The notes: generated from the sequence alone by a model not told the origin. DNA of 64,000 nucleotides from Rhizobiales bacterium 65-79 (GCA_001896885.1 MKRJ01000040.1:1-64000), one strand, 5' to 3'. Positions 35,202 to 44,838 are shown, counted from the first letter of the stretch. Program-made: numbers and translations.

Positions 35202-35402
35202 ATGCCGGAGCTGGACAAGGACGAGCGGATGCTCGCTGCCGCGCGCCAAATTATGGAACAGTATGAAGTGGTCCTCTCAGTGCTGGCGCGGGGAGAGAAC
35301 TCTCCGTACATGACCGAAGAATTCAGGCAGCGGCTTGTCGAAGTGGAAGAAGAGCTGGCGCCCTATACGATTGCCAATCGTGGGAAGGCGCAGCCTGTCT
35401 AG
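35202..35402 (+). CDS. Small acidic hypothetical protein
   Basis: A 66-residue, highly charged protein (MPELDKDERMLAAARQIMEQ, VEVEEELAPYTI) with no signal or membrane segment. It is preceded by GTGGAG near the ATG and its codon use is like that of neighbouring genes. It overlaps the convergent Gre-factor gene by 4 bases. No family recognised; probably a real small gene. Confidence 0.6.
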   Translation: MPELDKDERMLAAARQIMEQYEVVLSVLARGENSPYMTEEFRQRLVEVEEELAPYTIANRGKAQPV

Positions 35403-35872
35403 GAAATCCCCAGCGCCGTGATCTCCCATTCCTTGCCGTTCACCGTCGCCAGATCGCCGACGCCCTTGCCGAAAAGCGCCACCGCCATCGGCGACACATG
35501 CGAGATCTTCCCCTTCGTCGCGTCGGCCTCGTCCTCACCGACGATCTTCCAGCGATGCGAGGTCCCGTCCTCGGCTTCGATCGTGACGCTCATGCCGAAG
35601 CGCACGACGTCGCTTTGAGGATCCGGCACGGAAACCTCCGCGCTTTCGCGGCGCGCGGACCAGTAGCGCAGGTCGCGCGAGATCAGCGCGATCTTCTCGC
35701 GCTCGCCCTCCGCCTCGGCCTTCGCCAGCCGTTCGCGCAACGCCGCCGCCTCGGTCTCGATCATCTCCAGACCTTCCGGGGTGACGAGGTTGCGGTGCTC
35801 GCTGATGGGTCGCTCGCCGATATCGTTCGGCGAAAGGTCGTCGTCCTGTTCTCGGGTAAATGCTCTGCTCAT
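35399..35872 (-). CDS. GreA/GreB family transcription elongation factor
   Basis: A 157-residue Gre-like factor that rescues backtracked RNA polymerase by stimulating cleavage of the transcript. The N-terminal coiled coil (VTPEGLEMIETEAAALRERL) is followed by the C-terminal FKBP-like domain (VRFGMSVTIEAEDG, ISHVSPMAVALFGKGVGD). The N-terminal extension (FTREQDDDLSPNDIGERP) identifies a rhizobial GreB-like variant distinct from the main GreA. Acidic coiled-coil tip residues are not obvious, so its exact activity is uncertain. Confidence 0.85.
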   Translation of the reverse strand: MSRAFTREQDDDLSPNDIGERPISEHRNLVTPEGLEMIETEAAALRERLAKAEAEGEREKIALISRDLRYWSARRESAEVSVPDPQSDVVRFGMSVTIEAEDGTSHRWKIVGEDEADATKGKISHVSPMAVALFGKGVGDLATVNGKEWEITALGIS

Positions 35873-35990
35873 TATTCAAATCTAACACTCCGGCGGGCTT
35901 TCTCAAGGAAAAGGGACAATTCCAACGGGCATGCCGTGCAAGCGGAAAGAGGGTTCCGCATCTGGCATGCTTCCTGCGAGACATCACTCC

Positions 35991-37388
35991 ATGAGCAAGA
36001 ACGTTCCGATCCTGAACAAGCGCGGCTTCCTGAAAGTCACGGCCGGTTTCGGCGTCGCCGGGCTGGCGCTGCCCGCTGCCGCCGCGACCCGTAAAATTCC
36101 CGGCATCGAAATGGCCGCAATGCGCGGCTCGCTCGACGGAACCGAACTTGGCGTACGCCCCGGCGCCGCCGACGACCAGAGCAAAGCCTTCGCAAAGATG
36201 CTCGAGCAGGGCGCCGAGCGCGACGCGCAGATCTTCCTGCCGCCAGGTGTCTATCGGGTATCGAACCTGACACTGCCGGCGCGCGTACGCCTGGTCGGCG
36301 TGCCGGGCGCGACCCGCATCGTCTATGGCGGAGAGGGCTATTTCCTCCTCGCCGACGGCACCGAACGGCTCGAATTCACCGGCGTCACGCTTGACGGCTC
36401 GAACCGGCCGATGAATGACGGGACGAAAGGCCTGCTCGACATACGCGGCGTCGGCAATGTCGTCATCGAAAATTGCGAGATCGTCGGCGCGACCAAAAGC
36501 GCGCTCGCGCTCGAACGCGCAAGCGGACGCGTCTCCAATTCCGACGTCTCCGGAGCGGGCGGCGCCGGCATCTATTCGGTCGAGGGCAAGAGCCTGTCGA
36601 TCACCGGGAACCGCGTCGCGGATTGCGGCAATGGCGGCATCCTCGTCCATCGCTGGCAGGCGGCGGATGACGGGACGATCGTCAGCGGCAACCGCGTCGA
36701 ACGGATTTCGGCGAAGGACGGCGGTACCGGACAGAACGGCAACGGGATCAACATCTTCCGGGCCGGAAACGTCATCGTGCAGGGCAATTCGGTCGCCGAC
36801 TGCGCTTTCTCGGCGATCCGCGCTAACAGCGCCAGCAACGCCCAGATCGTCTCCAACAATTGCCGGCGCTCCGGGGAGACGGCGATCTATTCGGAGTTCG
36901 AGTTCGAGGGCGCGATCATCAACGGCAACGTCGTCGACGGCGGCGCGAACGGCATCTCGATCGTCAACTTCAACAAGGGCGGCCGCATGGCGGTCTGCTC
37001 TGGCAACCTCGTTCGCAACCTCGTCGCCCAAGGCCCCTACCCCGCCGATCCGCCCGGCTTCGGAACCGGCATATGCGTCGAGGCCGACACCGCGGTGACC
37101 GGCAACGTCATCGAGGGCGCGCCGCTCTACGGCATCCAGATCGGCTGGGGTCCGTTCATGCGCAACGTGACGGCGACCGGCAATGTCATCCGCAAGGCCG
37201 GCACCGGCATCGCCGTCTCTGTCGTGGAAGGAACGGGCTCGGCGATCGTCACCGACAACGCGATCGACGGCGCGGCCCGTGGCGCGGTCGTCGGCTATCG
37301 CTGGAGCGAGCCGGCCACCGGCGATCTCGCGGCCGGCGCCGGCAACGGGTTCCGCAACCTGACGGTCGAGCGCAACCAGGCGAGTTGA
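35991..37388 (+). CDS. Tat-exported repetitive protein (TIGR03808 family)
   Basis: About 465 residues. The N-terminus NKRGFLKVTAGFGVAGLALP has a twin-arginine-like signal, with Lys-Arg instead of Arg-Arg. After the predicted cleavage, the protein consists of many short repeats (IENCEIVGATKSALALERAS, ITGNRVADCGNGGILVHR, IVTDNAIDGAARGAVVG) forming a right-handed parallel beta-helix, as in pectate-lyase-like folds. The family TIGR03808 is alphaproteobacterial with unknown function. Start at the ATG at 35991 fits the signal peptide. It ends one base before the convergent asparaginase stop. Confidence 0.85.
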   Translation: MSKNVPILNKRGFLKVTAGFGVAGLALPAAAATRKIPGIEMAAMRGSLDGTELGVRPGAADDQSKAFAKMLEQGAERDAQIFLPPGVYRVSNLTLPARVRLVGVPGATRIVYGGEGYFLLADGTERLEFTGVTLDGSNRPMNDGTKGLLDIRGVGNVVIENCEIVGATKSALALERASGRVSNSDVSGAGGAGIYSVEGKSLSITGNRVADCGNGGILVHRWQAADDGTIVSGNRVERISAKDGGTGQNGNGINIFRAGNVIVQGNSVADCAFSAIRANSASNAQIVSNNCRRSGETAIYSEFEFEGAIINGNVVDGGANGISIVNFNKGGRMAVCSGNLVRNLVAQGPYPADPPGFGTGICVEADTAVTGNVIEGAPLYGIQIGWGPFMRNVTATGNVIRKAGTGIAVSVVEGTGSAIVTDNAIDGAARGAVVGYRWSEPATGDLAAGAGNGFRNLTVERNQAS

Positions 37389-37389
37389 T

Positions 37390-38394
37390 CTACGCCAATG
37401 TGAAGGCCGGCTGGACAGCACCGACCTCGATGCCGTTCCAGTTCCTGAGCGTGGGCTGGGCCAAATTGGCGAGCTTGCCGGACAGTTCCGCATCGTCCCG
37501 GAGCAGGTGCGCCAGAACGGCACAGACCACCGTCTCCGAAGCCCGGCCGGCGCCGTCGTCGCATTTGAGCGCGATGCCGAGGCCGAGTTCCGGCAGGGCG
37601 GCGCAATAGACGCCCTCGGCTCCGGTCTTGACGAAGACGCGTCCCTGCCCGGCCTCCATGATCTTCGTGCAGGCGCGCCCCGTCCCGGCCACGTAGAACG
37701 GTTCGGCCATGCAGGCGGAGAACAAGCGCCTGGCGGCGGCGGCACGCTTCGGGCCGAGCCGCGTGCCCGTCGCCATCCGCGCGAAGCCGAACGCCAGGCT
37801 CTTCAGCGGTATCGCATAGGTCGGGATCGAGCAGCCGTCGGTGCCGCTGTTGTCGAGACCGTGCGGCGCGCCCGTCACCCCTTCCAGCGCATCGCGCACC
37901 ATGTCCTGCAGGCGATGATCCATCCGCACATAGCCGTGATGGTCGATGCCGCAATGGCTGCAGACGGAGAGGAAACCGGAATGCTTGCCGGAGCAATTGT
38001 TATGCAGCGCCGTCGGCGTGGCGCCGGAGCGCGCCAGTTCGACCGTCACCTCCTGGCGGCTCGGCCAATGCGCGCCGCATTCGAGCGCCCCTCCGTCCAG
38101 TCCGGCCCGCTCCAGCATGGAACGCGCCAGCGCCACATGCGCCGGTTCGCCCGAATGGGAGGCGCAGGCGAGCGCCAGTTCCTTTTCGCCGAAGCCGAAT
38201 GCATCGGCCGCACCGCTCTCCACCAGCGGCAGCGCCTGGATCGACTTCACCGCCGAGCGCGGGAAGACCGCCCGGTCGATATCGCCGAGCGCGGTATGCA
38301 CCTTGCCGTCGGCATCGAGGATGGCGATGGCTCCGCGATGCCGGCTCTCCACCCGGCCGCCGCGCGTCACCTCGACCAGAACCGGATCGTCCAT
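37390..38394 (-). CDS. Rhizobial-type L-asparaginase
   Basis: L-asparaginase of the Rhizobium etli class, unrelated to the E. coli type. It hydrolyses asparagine to aspartate and ammonia. 334 residues. Active-site residues of ReAV match with a one-residue shift: Ser47 and Lys50 (RSAVKS), Cys134 and Lys137 in HNNCSGKHSG, Asp186 and Cys188 in GTDGCSIP. The two Cys and Lys form the zinc site in this family. It lies 20 bases downstream of the thiolase gene on the same strand, so the two may be co-transcribed. Confidence 0.93.
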   Translation of the reverse strand: MDDPVLVEVTRGGRVESRHRGAIAILDADGKVHTALGDIDRAVFPRSAVKSIQALPLVESGAADAFGFGEKELALACASHSGEPAHVALARSMLERAGLDGGALECGAHWPSRQEVTVELARSGATPTALHNNCSGKHSGFLSVCSHCGIDHHGYVRMDHRLQDMVRDALEGVTGAPHGLDNSGTDGCSIPTYAIPLKSLAFGFARMATGTRLGPKRAAAARRLFSACMAEPFYVAGTGRACTKIMEAGQGRVFVKTGAEGVYCAALPELGLGIALKCDDGAGRASETVVCAVLAHLLRDDAELSGKLANLAQPTLRNWNGIEVGAVQPAFTLA

Positions 38395-38414
38395 GCCCGC
38401 CCCCGAAACGCACG

Positions 38415-39581
38415 CTAGCGGATGCGCTCGAGGATGGAGACGTAGTTGGCCACCGCCGCGCCGCCCATGTTGAAGATGCCGCCGAGCCTGGCGCCTTCGA
38501 TCTGCATGCCGCCGGCCTCGCCCATCAACTGCATGGCGGTCAGCGCATGCATGGAGACGCCGGTCGCGCCGATCGGATGGCCCTTCGCTTTCAGGCCTCC
38601 GGAAGGGTTGACAGGCAGGCGGCCGCCCTTCGCCGTGGTGCCGTCGAGCACGGCGCTCGCGCCCTGTCCGCGCGGCGTGAGCCCCATGGCCTCGTATTCG
38701 ATCAGCTCGGCAATGGTGAAGCAGTCATGCGTCTCGACGAAAGAGAGGTCGCCGAGCGTGACGCCGGCTTTCTTCAGCGCCCGCGCCCATGCTTCCTCGC
38801 AGCCCTCGAACAAAAGGATGTCGCGCTTCGACATAGGCAGGAAATCCTGCACATGCTCGTTGGCGCGGAAGGCCACGGCGCGCTTCATCGAAAGCGCGGT
38901 GTCAACATCGGCGAGCACGATCGCGGCGGCGCCGTCCGAGACCAGTGAGCAGTCCGTCCGCTTCAGCGGGCCGGCGACGAAGGGGTTCTTCTCGCTTTCC
39001 TGCCGGCAGAAATCATAGCCGAGGTCCTTGCGCATCTGCGCATAGGGATTCTCGACGCCATTCCTGTGGTTCTTCGCGGCAATGGCGGCGAGCGCATCGG
39101 ACTGGTCGCCGTGGCGCTGGAAATAGGCCTGCGCGATCTTGCCGAAGACGCCGGCGAAACCGGCCGGCGTGTCGCCGTCCTCGGGAAGGTAGGAAGCCTT
39201 CAGGAGATTCCTGCCGATCTCCGGGCCGGGAGTCGTCGTCATCTGCTCGGCGCCGACCACCAGAACGATACGCGCGGCATGGGCGTCGAGCGCGCGGATG
39301 CCCTGCCGCACGGCCGCCGACCCGGTGGCGCAGGCGTTCTCGACGCGCGTCGCCGGCTTGAAGCGCAGCCGGTCGTCGGCCTGGAGCACAAGGCTCGCGG
39401 TGAAATCCTGGGCCGAGAAGCCGGCGTTGAAATGCCCGAGCACGATCTCATCGACGTCGTCCGGGCCGATGCCGGCATGCTCGATCGCGTCGGCGGCGAC
39501 CTTCGTGATCATGCCTTCGAGCGTATCGCCTTCGCGGCGACCGAAGGGCAGATGCGCCCATCCGACGATGCATACGGTCAT
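38415..39581 (-). CDS. Thiolase family protein (SCP-x type)
   Basis: A 388-residue thiolase-fold enzyme that cleaves or forms beta-ketoacyl-CoA. The nucleophile is Cys84 in ENACATGS; the catalytic His is in KGHPIGATG and a further His in ETHDCF. The usual second Cys (CxG near the C-terminus) is replaced by NMGGAAV, as in sterol-carrier/SCP-2-type and some non-thiolytic thiolase-like proteins. Probably acts on branched or steroid-like acyl-CoAs, but substrate is not deducible. Upstream of the asparaginase. Confidence 0.83.
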   Translation of the reverse strand: MTVCIVGWAHLPFGRREGDTLEGMITKVAADAIEHAGIGPDDVDEIVLGHFNAGFSAQDFTASLVLQADDRLRFKPATRVENACATGSAAVRQGIRALDAHAARIVLVVGAEQMTTTPGPEIGRNLLKASYLPEDGDTPAGFAGVFGKIAQAYFQRHGDQSDALAAIAAKNHRNGVENPYAQMRKDLGYDFCRQESEKNPFVAGPLKRTDCSLVSDGAAAIVLADVDTALSMKRAVAFRANEHVQDFLPMSKRDILLFEGCEEAWARALKKAGVTLGDLSFVETHDCFTIAELIEYEAMGLTPRGQGASAVLDGTTAKGGRLPVNPSGGLKAKGHPIGATGVSMHALTAMQLMGEAGGMQIEGARLGGIFNMGGAAVANYVSILERIR

Positions 39582-39930
39582 GTCAAAACTCCTTCGGCCC
39601 CGGCGATCGATCCTTGATCCGGTCTATTCCCTAAAGGTGGATGCCTGCAAGCGCCGCGTAAAGGCTGGGGCGGTTTCCGGCTTGGCCTTTAAGGTGCGCC
39701 GACACGCGGCCTGTCAGGGCGTGGTTTGGAGTGCAGGCCCCCGCCTTCATCATCCGCGGGCAAACGAAGCGGAGCGTAGCGCGACCCGATCGCTCGGGCC
39801 TGGCCAACGACGGCGAGGGCGGCTTCGCCTGCCCCACAGATGATGCAGCCAAGGCGCCACCGATCCGCCCCACCGTCATTTTTCTTGATTGATCAGTCAA
39901 TTAAAAATAGAACGCGCCGGGAGGTAAGGC
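39582..39930. other. Gap between thiolase and betI
   Basis: About 350 bases without a credible gene. Roughly 39,700-39,830 has short GC-rich dyads and no U-tract, perhaps a degraded repeat. The last 50 bases contain the betI operator and promoter described separately. Open frames here are low-quality and overlap these dyads. Confidence 0.5.
39885..39913 (+). promoter_or_regulatory. betI promoter with overlapping BetI-like operator
   Basis: TTGATTGATCAGTCAA (39885-39900) is a near-perfect palindrome (one mismatched pair) and resembles the TTGATTGA-type operator of BetI. TTGATT (39885-39890) and TAGAAC (39908-39913) are 17 bases apart and form a plausible sigma-70 promoter, so the operator covers the -35 element and spacer. 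It lies 17 bases before the betI ATG. Choline relieves BetI repression in E. coli and rhizobia; the same here is inferred. Confidence 0.6.
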
Positions 39931-40515
39931 ATGCCGAAAACAGGAATGGAGCCGCTCCGAAAGCGGGCCCTGATCGACGCGACGATCTCGGCGATCGGCG
40001 AGCGTGGCGCGCTCGACGTGACCATGTCGCAGATCGCCGGCCGCGCGGGCGTCTCCTCCGCGCTCGCCCATCATTATTTCGGCGCCAAGGACGAATTGTT
40101 GCAGGCGACCATGCGCCACCTGCTTTCGGAACTCGGAGCCGACCTGAAGACCGCGCTCTCCAAGGCGCACGGCCCGCGCGAACGGCTTTCGGCCGTCATC
40201 TCCGTCAACTTCTCGGCAACGCAATTTTGCCCCGAGACGGTTGCCGCCTGGCTTGCCTTCTATGTCGAGGCGCAGAAATCGCCTGCCATGCGGCGGTTGC
40301 TCATCGTCTATGCCAGGCGCCTTCATTCCAACCTGATGAGCGGGCTTTCGGCGTTCCTGCCGCGCGGGGAAGCGATCGCCACCGCCGAGACGATCGCCGC
40401 CATGATCGACGGCTTCTATATCCGCCGGGCGCTGAAGGACGGGCCGACCGACGCCGCATCGGCCGCGCGGCTCGTCGAAGACTATGTAAAACTGAGGCTT
40501 AGCCGAACCAGATGA
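39931..40515 (+). CDS. betI: Transcriptional repressor BetI (TetR family)
   Basis: Choline-sensing repressor of glycine betaine synthesis. 194 residues: N-terminal TetR helix-turn-helix ([20 protein letters not shown]), then a ligand domain with [20 protein letters not shown] and the BetI-specific [12 protein letters not shown]. First gene of the bet cluster, overlapping betC by 4 bases (ATGA). A matching operator lies directly upstream. Confidence 0.94.
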   Translation: MPKTGMEPLRKRALIDATISAIGERGALDVTMSQIAGRAGVSSALAHHYFGAKDELLQATMRHLLSELGADLKTALSKAHGPRERLSAVISVNFSATQFCPETVAAWLAFYVEAQKSPAMRRLLIVYARRLHSNLMSGLSAFLPRGEAIATAETIAAMIDGFYIRRALKDGPTDAASAARLVEDYVKLRLSRTR

Positions 40516-42038
40516 CCGTCCGCCCGAATATCCTCATCGTCATGGTCGACCAGCTGAACGGGACACTGTTCCCGGACGGACCGGCCGGTTTCCTGCACGC
40601 GCCGCACCTGAAGGCGCTGGCCCGGCGCTCGGCGCGCTTCGCCAACAACTACACCGCATCGCCGCTCTGCGCGCCGGGCCGCGCCTCCTTCATGAGCGGG
40701 CAGTTGCCGTCGCGCACGCGGGTCTATGACAACGCCGCCGAATTCGCCTCCGACATCCCGACCTACGCGCACCATTTGCGCGCGGCCGGCTACCACACCT
40801 GCCTTTCCGGCAAGATGCATTTCGTCGGACCGGACCAGCTCCACGGCTTCGAGGAGCGGCTGACGACCGACATCTACCCGGCCGATTTCGGCTGGACGCC
40901 GGACTACCGCAAGCCCGGCGAGCGCATCGACTGGTGGTATCACAATCTGGGCTCCGTCACCGGCGCGGGGGTCGCCGAGATCACCAACCAGATGGAATAT
41001 GACGACGAGGTCTGCTTCCACGCCGTGCAGAAGCTCTACGAGTTCTCGCGGCTGTCTGAGGACCACGACCGCCGGCCATGGTGCCTGACCGTCTCCTTCA
41101 CGCATCCGCACGATCCTTACGTGGCGCGGCGGCAATACTGGGACCTCTACGAGGATTGCGCCGAACTCGAGCCGAAGGTCGGCTTCATCCCCTACGAGAA
41201 GCAGGACCCGCATTCGCAGCGGCTCTACTGCGCCAGCGACTATGCAAGCTATTCCATCACCGAGGACAATGTCCGCCGCTCGCGGCGCGGCTATTTCGCC
41301 AATATCAGCTATCTGGACGACAAGGTCGGGGAACTCGTCGCCGTCCTCGAACGGACGCGGATGCTCGACGACACGATCATCCTCTTCTGCTCCGACCACG
41401 GCGACATGCTCGGCGAGCGCGGCCTGTGGTTCAAGATGAATTTCTACGAAGGCTCGGCGCGCGTGCCGCTGATGGTCGCGGGACCGGGGGTCGGGGCCGG
41501 CCTGGTCGGGGCTCCCGTCTCCAACCTCGACATATTGCCGACGCTGGCCGACCTCGCCGGCGTGGATATGGAGGCCATCATGCCGTGGACCGACGGCCAG
41601 TCGCTGAAACCCTTGATGGAGGGCGGAACGCGACAGGCGCCGGTGCTAATGGAATATGCCGCCGAGGGTTCCTACGCGCCGATGGTGGCGATCCGTGACG
41701 GCCGGTTCAAATTCGTCCATTGCGAGATCGATCCGCCGCAACTGTTTGATCTGGAATCGGATCCGCTGGAGCAGACAAACCTCGCCGCCGACCCGGCGCA
41801 TGCGGCGCTCGTCGCCTCCTTCATGGAGAAGGTGCATGCGCGCTGGGACATGGCCGCGTTCGATGCCGCCGTGCGCGAGAGCCAGGCGCGCCGCTGGGTC
41901 GTCTATCCGGCGCTCCGGAACGGCGCCTACTACCCGTGGGATTTCCAGCCGCTGCGCAACGCCTCGGAACGCTACATGCGCAACCACATGAACCTCGACA
42001 ATCTCGAAGAGCGCAAACGATTCCCCCGCGGGGAATGA
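40512..42038 (+). CDS. betC: Choline-sulfatase BetC
   Basis: Type I sulfatase converting choline-O-sulfate to choline and sulfate, giving choline for glycine betaine. 508 residues. The sulfatase signature [14 protein letters not shown] holds Cys53, which is converted to formylglycine; metal-binding DQLNG at the N-terminus and [11 protein letters not shown] downstream. C-terminal YYPWDFQP is the family tail. Overlaps betI by 4 bases, so the two are coupled. The formylglycine-generating system is not in the window. Confidence 0.95.
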   Translation: MTVRPNILIVMVDQLNGTLFPDGPAGFLHAPHLKALARRSARFANNYTASPLCAPGRASFMSGQLPSRTRVYDNAAEFASDIPTYAHHLRAAGYHTCLSGKMHFVGPDQLHGFEERLTTDIYPADFGWTPDYRKPGERIDWWYHNLGSVTGAGVAEITNQMEYDDEVCFHAVQKLYEFSRLSEDHDRRPWCLTVSFTHPHDPYVARRQYWDLYEDCAELEPKVGFIPYEKQDPHSQRLYCASDYASYSITEDNVRRSRRGYFANISYLDDKVGELVAVLERTRMLDDTIILFCSDHGDMLGERGLWFKMNFYEGSARVPLMVAGPGVGAGLVGAPVSNLDILPTLADLAGVDMEAIMPWTDGQSLKPLMEGGTRQAPVLMEYAAEGSYAPMVAIRDGRFKFVHCEIDPPQLFDLESDPLEQTNLAADPAHAALVASFMEKVHARWDMAAFDAAVRESQARRWVVYPALRNGAYYPWDFQPLRNASERYMRNHMNLDNLEERKRFPRGE

Positions 42039-42052
42039 CAGGGAGAAAAAGT

Positions 42053-42688
42053 ATGATCACGGTTCACGGACGGGCCACCTCCTCAAACGTGCAGATCGTC
42101 ATGTGGGCGATCGGCGAACTCGGCCTGCCGCACAGGAGGCTCGACGTCGGCGGCTCCTTCGGCGGCAACGACACGCCGGAATATCTGGCGATGAACCCGA
42201 ACGGGCTGGTGCCGACCATCCAGGACGGCGACCTCACCATGTTCGAAAGCGCGGCGATCCTGCGCTATATCGGCGCGAAATACGGAAACGAGACCTTCTG
42301 GCCGAAGGATGCGGGCCGGCGCGGCAGGCTCGACCAGTGGGCGGAATGGGGGCGCACGAGCCTCACGCCGCCGATGGGGCAGATCTTCGGCCAGCTCGTG
42401 CGGACGCGCGAGAGCGAGCGCAACGCGGCCACGATCGCCGGCCTCGAAGGCCAACTCAGGCGGCTCGCCGGCATCGCAGACAGGCGTATCGGCGACGGGC
42501 CATGGCTCGCCGGCGCCGAATTCACCTTCGCCGACATCCCCTTCGCGCATCAGCTCTACCGCTATTTCACCATGGCTTTCGACCGGGCGGAGACGCCGAA
42601 CCTCGTCGCCTACTACGAGCGGCTGAAGGAGCGCCCGGCATTTGCGAAGCATGTGATGGTTTCGTACGAGCCGCTGAGGGTGGTGTGA
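42053..42688 (+). CDS. Glutathione S-transferase family protein
   Basis: A 211-residue cytosolic GST. The N-terminal thioredoxin-like domain contains ITVHGRATSSNVQ with the conserved Ser-containing start of beta/zeta-type enzymes, NPNGLVPTIQDGD (cis-Pro loop) and FESAAILRYI. The helical C-terminal domain has FADIPFAHQLYRY. GGGAGAAA ribosome site close before the ATG. It lies 14 bases after betC, in the bet cluster and in the same direction, so it is probably co-expressed with choline genes; substrate unknown. Confidence 0.87.
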   Translation: MITVHGRATSSNVQIVMWAIGELGLPHRRLDVGGSFGGNDTPEYLAMNPNGLVPTIQDGDLTMFESAAILRYIGAKYGNETFWPKDAGRRGRLDQWAEWGRTSLTPPMGQIFGQLVRTRESERNAATIAGLEGQLRRLAGIADRRIGDGPWLAGAEFTFADIPFAHQLYRYFTMAFDRAETPNLVAYYERLKERPAFAKHVMVSYEPLRVV

Positions 42689-42695
42689 GGAAAAC

Positions 42696-42862
42696 TCCCC
42701 CTCACCCGGCTCGCGTTGCTCGCCACCCTCTCCCCGTTGGGGAGAGGAGGCGCAGGCCGCACCGCCGCTTCACCTTCTCCCCGCAAGCGGGGAGAAGGGG
42801 GATGGCCCCAGCATCAACGCCCCCCTCTCCCCGCTGGCGGGGAGAGGGTAAGGGTGAGGGGC
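42696..42862. repeat. Intergenic palindromic repeat cluster (three hairpins)
   Basis: Three consecutive hairpins of the CTCTCCCC/GGGGAGAG type: 42727-42747 (9-bp stem), 42773-42798 (12-bp stem), 42823-42848 (12-bp stem). They are enclosed by CCCCTCACCC (42697-42706) and GGGTGAGGGG (42852-42861). It lies between the GST and betA genes, inside the bet cluster. Such mosaics are common in Mesorhizobium-type genomes; similar units recur at 54.7 kb and 60 kb. Confidence 0.85.
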
Positions 42863-42895
42863 GGTCCACTACGCTAACCCTTTGCGCGACATCCC

Positions 42896-44548
42896 ATGCC
42901 TGAGGCCGACTACGTCATCGTCGGGTCCGGTTCGGCAGGATCGGCGCTCGCCTATCGCCTGTCGGAGGACGGGCGGCATTCGGTGATCGTCATCGAATAT
43001 GGCGGCACGGATTACGGACCGCTCATCCAGATGCCGGCGGCGCTGTCGATCCCGCTCAACATGAGCCGCTACGACTGGGGCTTTTCGAGCGAGCCGGAGC
43101 CGCATCTCGGCGGCCGCGTGCTGGCGACGCCGCGCGGCAAGGTGCTCGGCGGTTCCTCCTCGATCAACGGCATGGTCTATGTGCGCGGCCATGCGCGAGA
43201 CTTCGACCATTGGGCCGAGGAAGGCGCGCGCGGCTGGAGCTTCGCCGACGTGCTGCCCTACTACAAGCGCCTGGAGACCGCGCATGGCGGCGAGGCGGGG
43301 TGGCGCGGCACGGACGGGCCGATGCATGTCCAGCGCGGCTCGAGCCGCAATCCCCTCTTCGCCGCCTTCATCGAGGCGGGAAGGCAGGCGGGATTCGAGA
43401 CGACGGCCGACTATAACGGGTCGAAGCAGGAAGGTTTCGGCCCCATGGAGCAGACGATCCATGGCGGGCGGCGCTGGTCGGCGGCGAACGCCTATCTGAG
43501 GCCGGCGCTGAAGCGGAAAAACGTGAGTCTGGTCAGCGGCTTCGCGCGGCGTGTGGTGGTGGAGGGTAAACGCGCGGTCGGCGTGGAGATCGAGCGGCGG
43601 CGGAAGGTGGAGATCGTGAAGGCGCGGCGGGAAGTGATCGTCGCCGCCTCCTCCATCAACTCGCCCAAACTCCTGATGCTGTCGGGCATCGGCCCGGCGG
43701 CGCAGCTGAGGGAGCACGGCATCGAGGTCGTGGCGGACCGGCCGGGCGTCGGCCGGAACCTGCAGGACCATCTGGAGCTCTACATCCAGCAGGCATCGAC
43801 CAGGCCGATCACGCTCTATTCCAAGCTCAACCCGTTCTCCAAGGCGCTGATCGGGGCGGAATGGCTGTTCTTCAAGACCGGGCTCGGCGCTTCCAACCAT
43901 TTCGAGGCGGCGGCCTTCGTGCGCTCGCGCGCCGGCGTCGACTATCCCGACATCCAGTACCATTTCCTGCCCGTCGCCATCCGCTACGACGGCAAGGCGG
44001 CGGCGAAGTCGCACGGCTTCCAGGCACATGTCGGGCCGATGCGGTCGAAGTCGCGCGGATCGGTGACGCTGCGCTCCTCCGACCCGGCCGACAGGCCGTC
44101 GATCCGCTTCAACTACATGGAGCATCCGGACGACTGGTCGGATTTCAGGCACTGCATCAGGCTGACGCGCGAAATCTTCGGGCAGAAGGCCTTCGACGAT
44201 TTCCGCGGCGAGGAGATCGCGCCGGGCGCCCGGGCGCAGAGCGACGACGAGCTGGACGACTTCATCCGCGCGCATGTCGAGAGCGCCTACCACCCCTGCG
44301 GCACTTGCCGGATGGGCGCGGCGGACGATCCGATGAGCGTTGTCGATCCCGAATGCCGGGTGATCGGCGTCGAGGGTCTGAGGGTCGCCGACTCGTCCAT
44401 CTTCCCGCGCATCACCAACGGAAACCTGAACGCGCCGTCGCTGATGACCGGAGAGAAGGCGGCCGACCACATCCTCGGCAATCCGCTGCTCGCGCCGTCG
44501 AACCAGGAGCCGTGGATCAACCCGCGCTGGCGGGAAAGCGACCGGTAG
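42896..44548 (+). CDS. betA: Choline dehydrogenase (GMC oxidoreductase)
   Basis: FAD-dependent membrane-associated enzyme oxidising choline to betaine aldehyde and on to glycine betaine. 550 residues. FAD-binding [17 protein letters not shown] at the N-terminus, the GMC signature segment [34 protein letters not shown] (second GMC signature), and the catalytic His in [13 protein letters not shown] with a C-terminal [17 protein letters not shown]. The position between betC and betB supports BetA among GMC relatives. Starts 34 bases past the repeat cluster. Confidence 0.93.
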   Translation: MPEADYVIVGSGSAGSALAYRLSEDGRHSVIVIEYGGTDYGPLIQMPAALSIPLNMSRYDWGFSSEPEPHLGGRVLATPRGKVLGGSSSINGMVYVRGHARDFDHWAEEGARGWSFADVLPYYKRLETAHGGEAGWRGTDGPMHVQRGSSRNPLFAAFIEAGRQAGFETTADYNGSKQEGFGPMEQTIHGGRRWSAANAYLRPALKRKNVSLVSGFARRVVVEGKRAVGVEIERRRKVEIVKARREVIVAASSINSPKLLMLSGIGPAAQLREHGIEVVADRPGVGRNLQDHLELYIQQASTRPITLYSKLNPFSKALIGAEWLFFKTGLGASNHFEAAAFVRSRAGVDYPDIQYHFLPVAIRYDGKAAAKSHGFQAHVGPMRSKSRGSVTLRSSDPADRPSIRFNYMEHPDDWSDFRHCIRLTREIFGQKAFDDFRGEEIAPGARAQSDDELDDFIRAHVESAYHPCGTCRMGAADDPMSVVDPECRVIGVEGLRVADSSIFPRITNGNLNAPSLMTGEKAADHILGNPLLAPSNQEPWINPRWRESDR

Positions 44549-44635
44549 CAAGGCGCCGGCGCAATCCCCCGCTGGATTCGACGCCAAAGGAACGCTATCG
44601 AGAAGCGGAACGTCACGGCCAAGGAGAGGCATTCC

Positions 44636-44782
44636 GTGAAGCAGAACCAGCTCTATCTCGTCATCGGCGCGCTTGTGGTGATCGTGGTCGTCCTCGGCGG
44701 TTATATCTACCACGAGCGGACCAAGCCGGAGGGCGTCCAGATCCAGTTCGACCAGAACGGATTGAAGATACAGAAGAATTGA
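44636..44782 (+). CDS. Small single-span membrane protein in bet cluster
   Basis: A 48-residue protein from a GTG start with a GGAGAGG ribosome site seven bases upstream. It begins MKQNQLYLVIGALVVIVVVL and has one transmembrane helix, then a short positively and negatively charged tail ending IQFDQNGLKIQKN. Such short NQLYLVIGAL proteins occur in rhizobia as I recall. It is encoded between betA and betB in the same direction, so it may be a co-expressed accessory, but no function is known. Confidence 0.75.
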   Translation: MKQNQLYLVIGALVVIVVVLGGYIYHERTKPEGVQIQFDQNGLKIQKN

Positions 44783-44838
44783 GCGAACCCGCCCGGCCGG
44801 CCTCCGGCCGGCGCGGCTAACCCATGGAGCGTGCCGGC

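Noticed and set aside
39631-39900. 89-codon minus-strand frame in the gap before betI
   Set aside because: Low-complexity sequence across GC-rich dyads, no ribosome site, overlaps the bet operator region.
42696-42862. Possible CRISPR array (three similar GC-rich repeats)
   Set aside because: The repeats are hairpins of unequal sequence with irregular short spacers and no cas genes; they fit palindromic intergenic elements.
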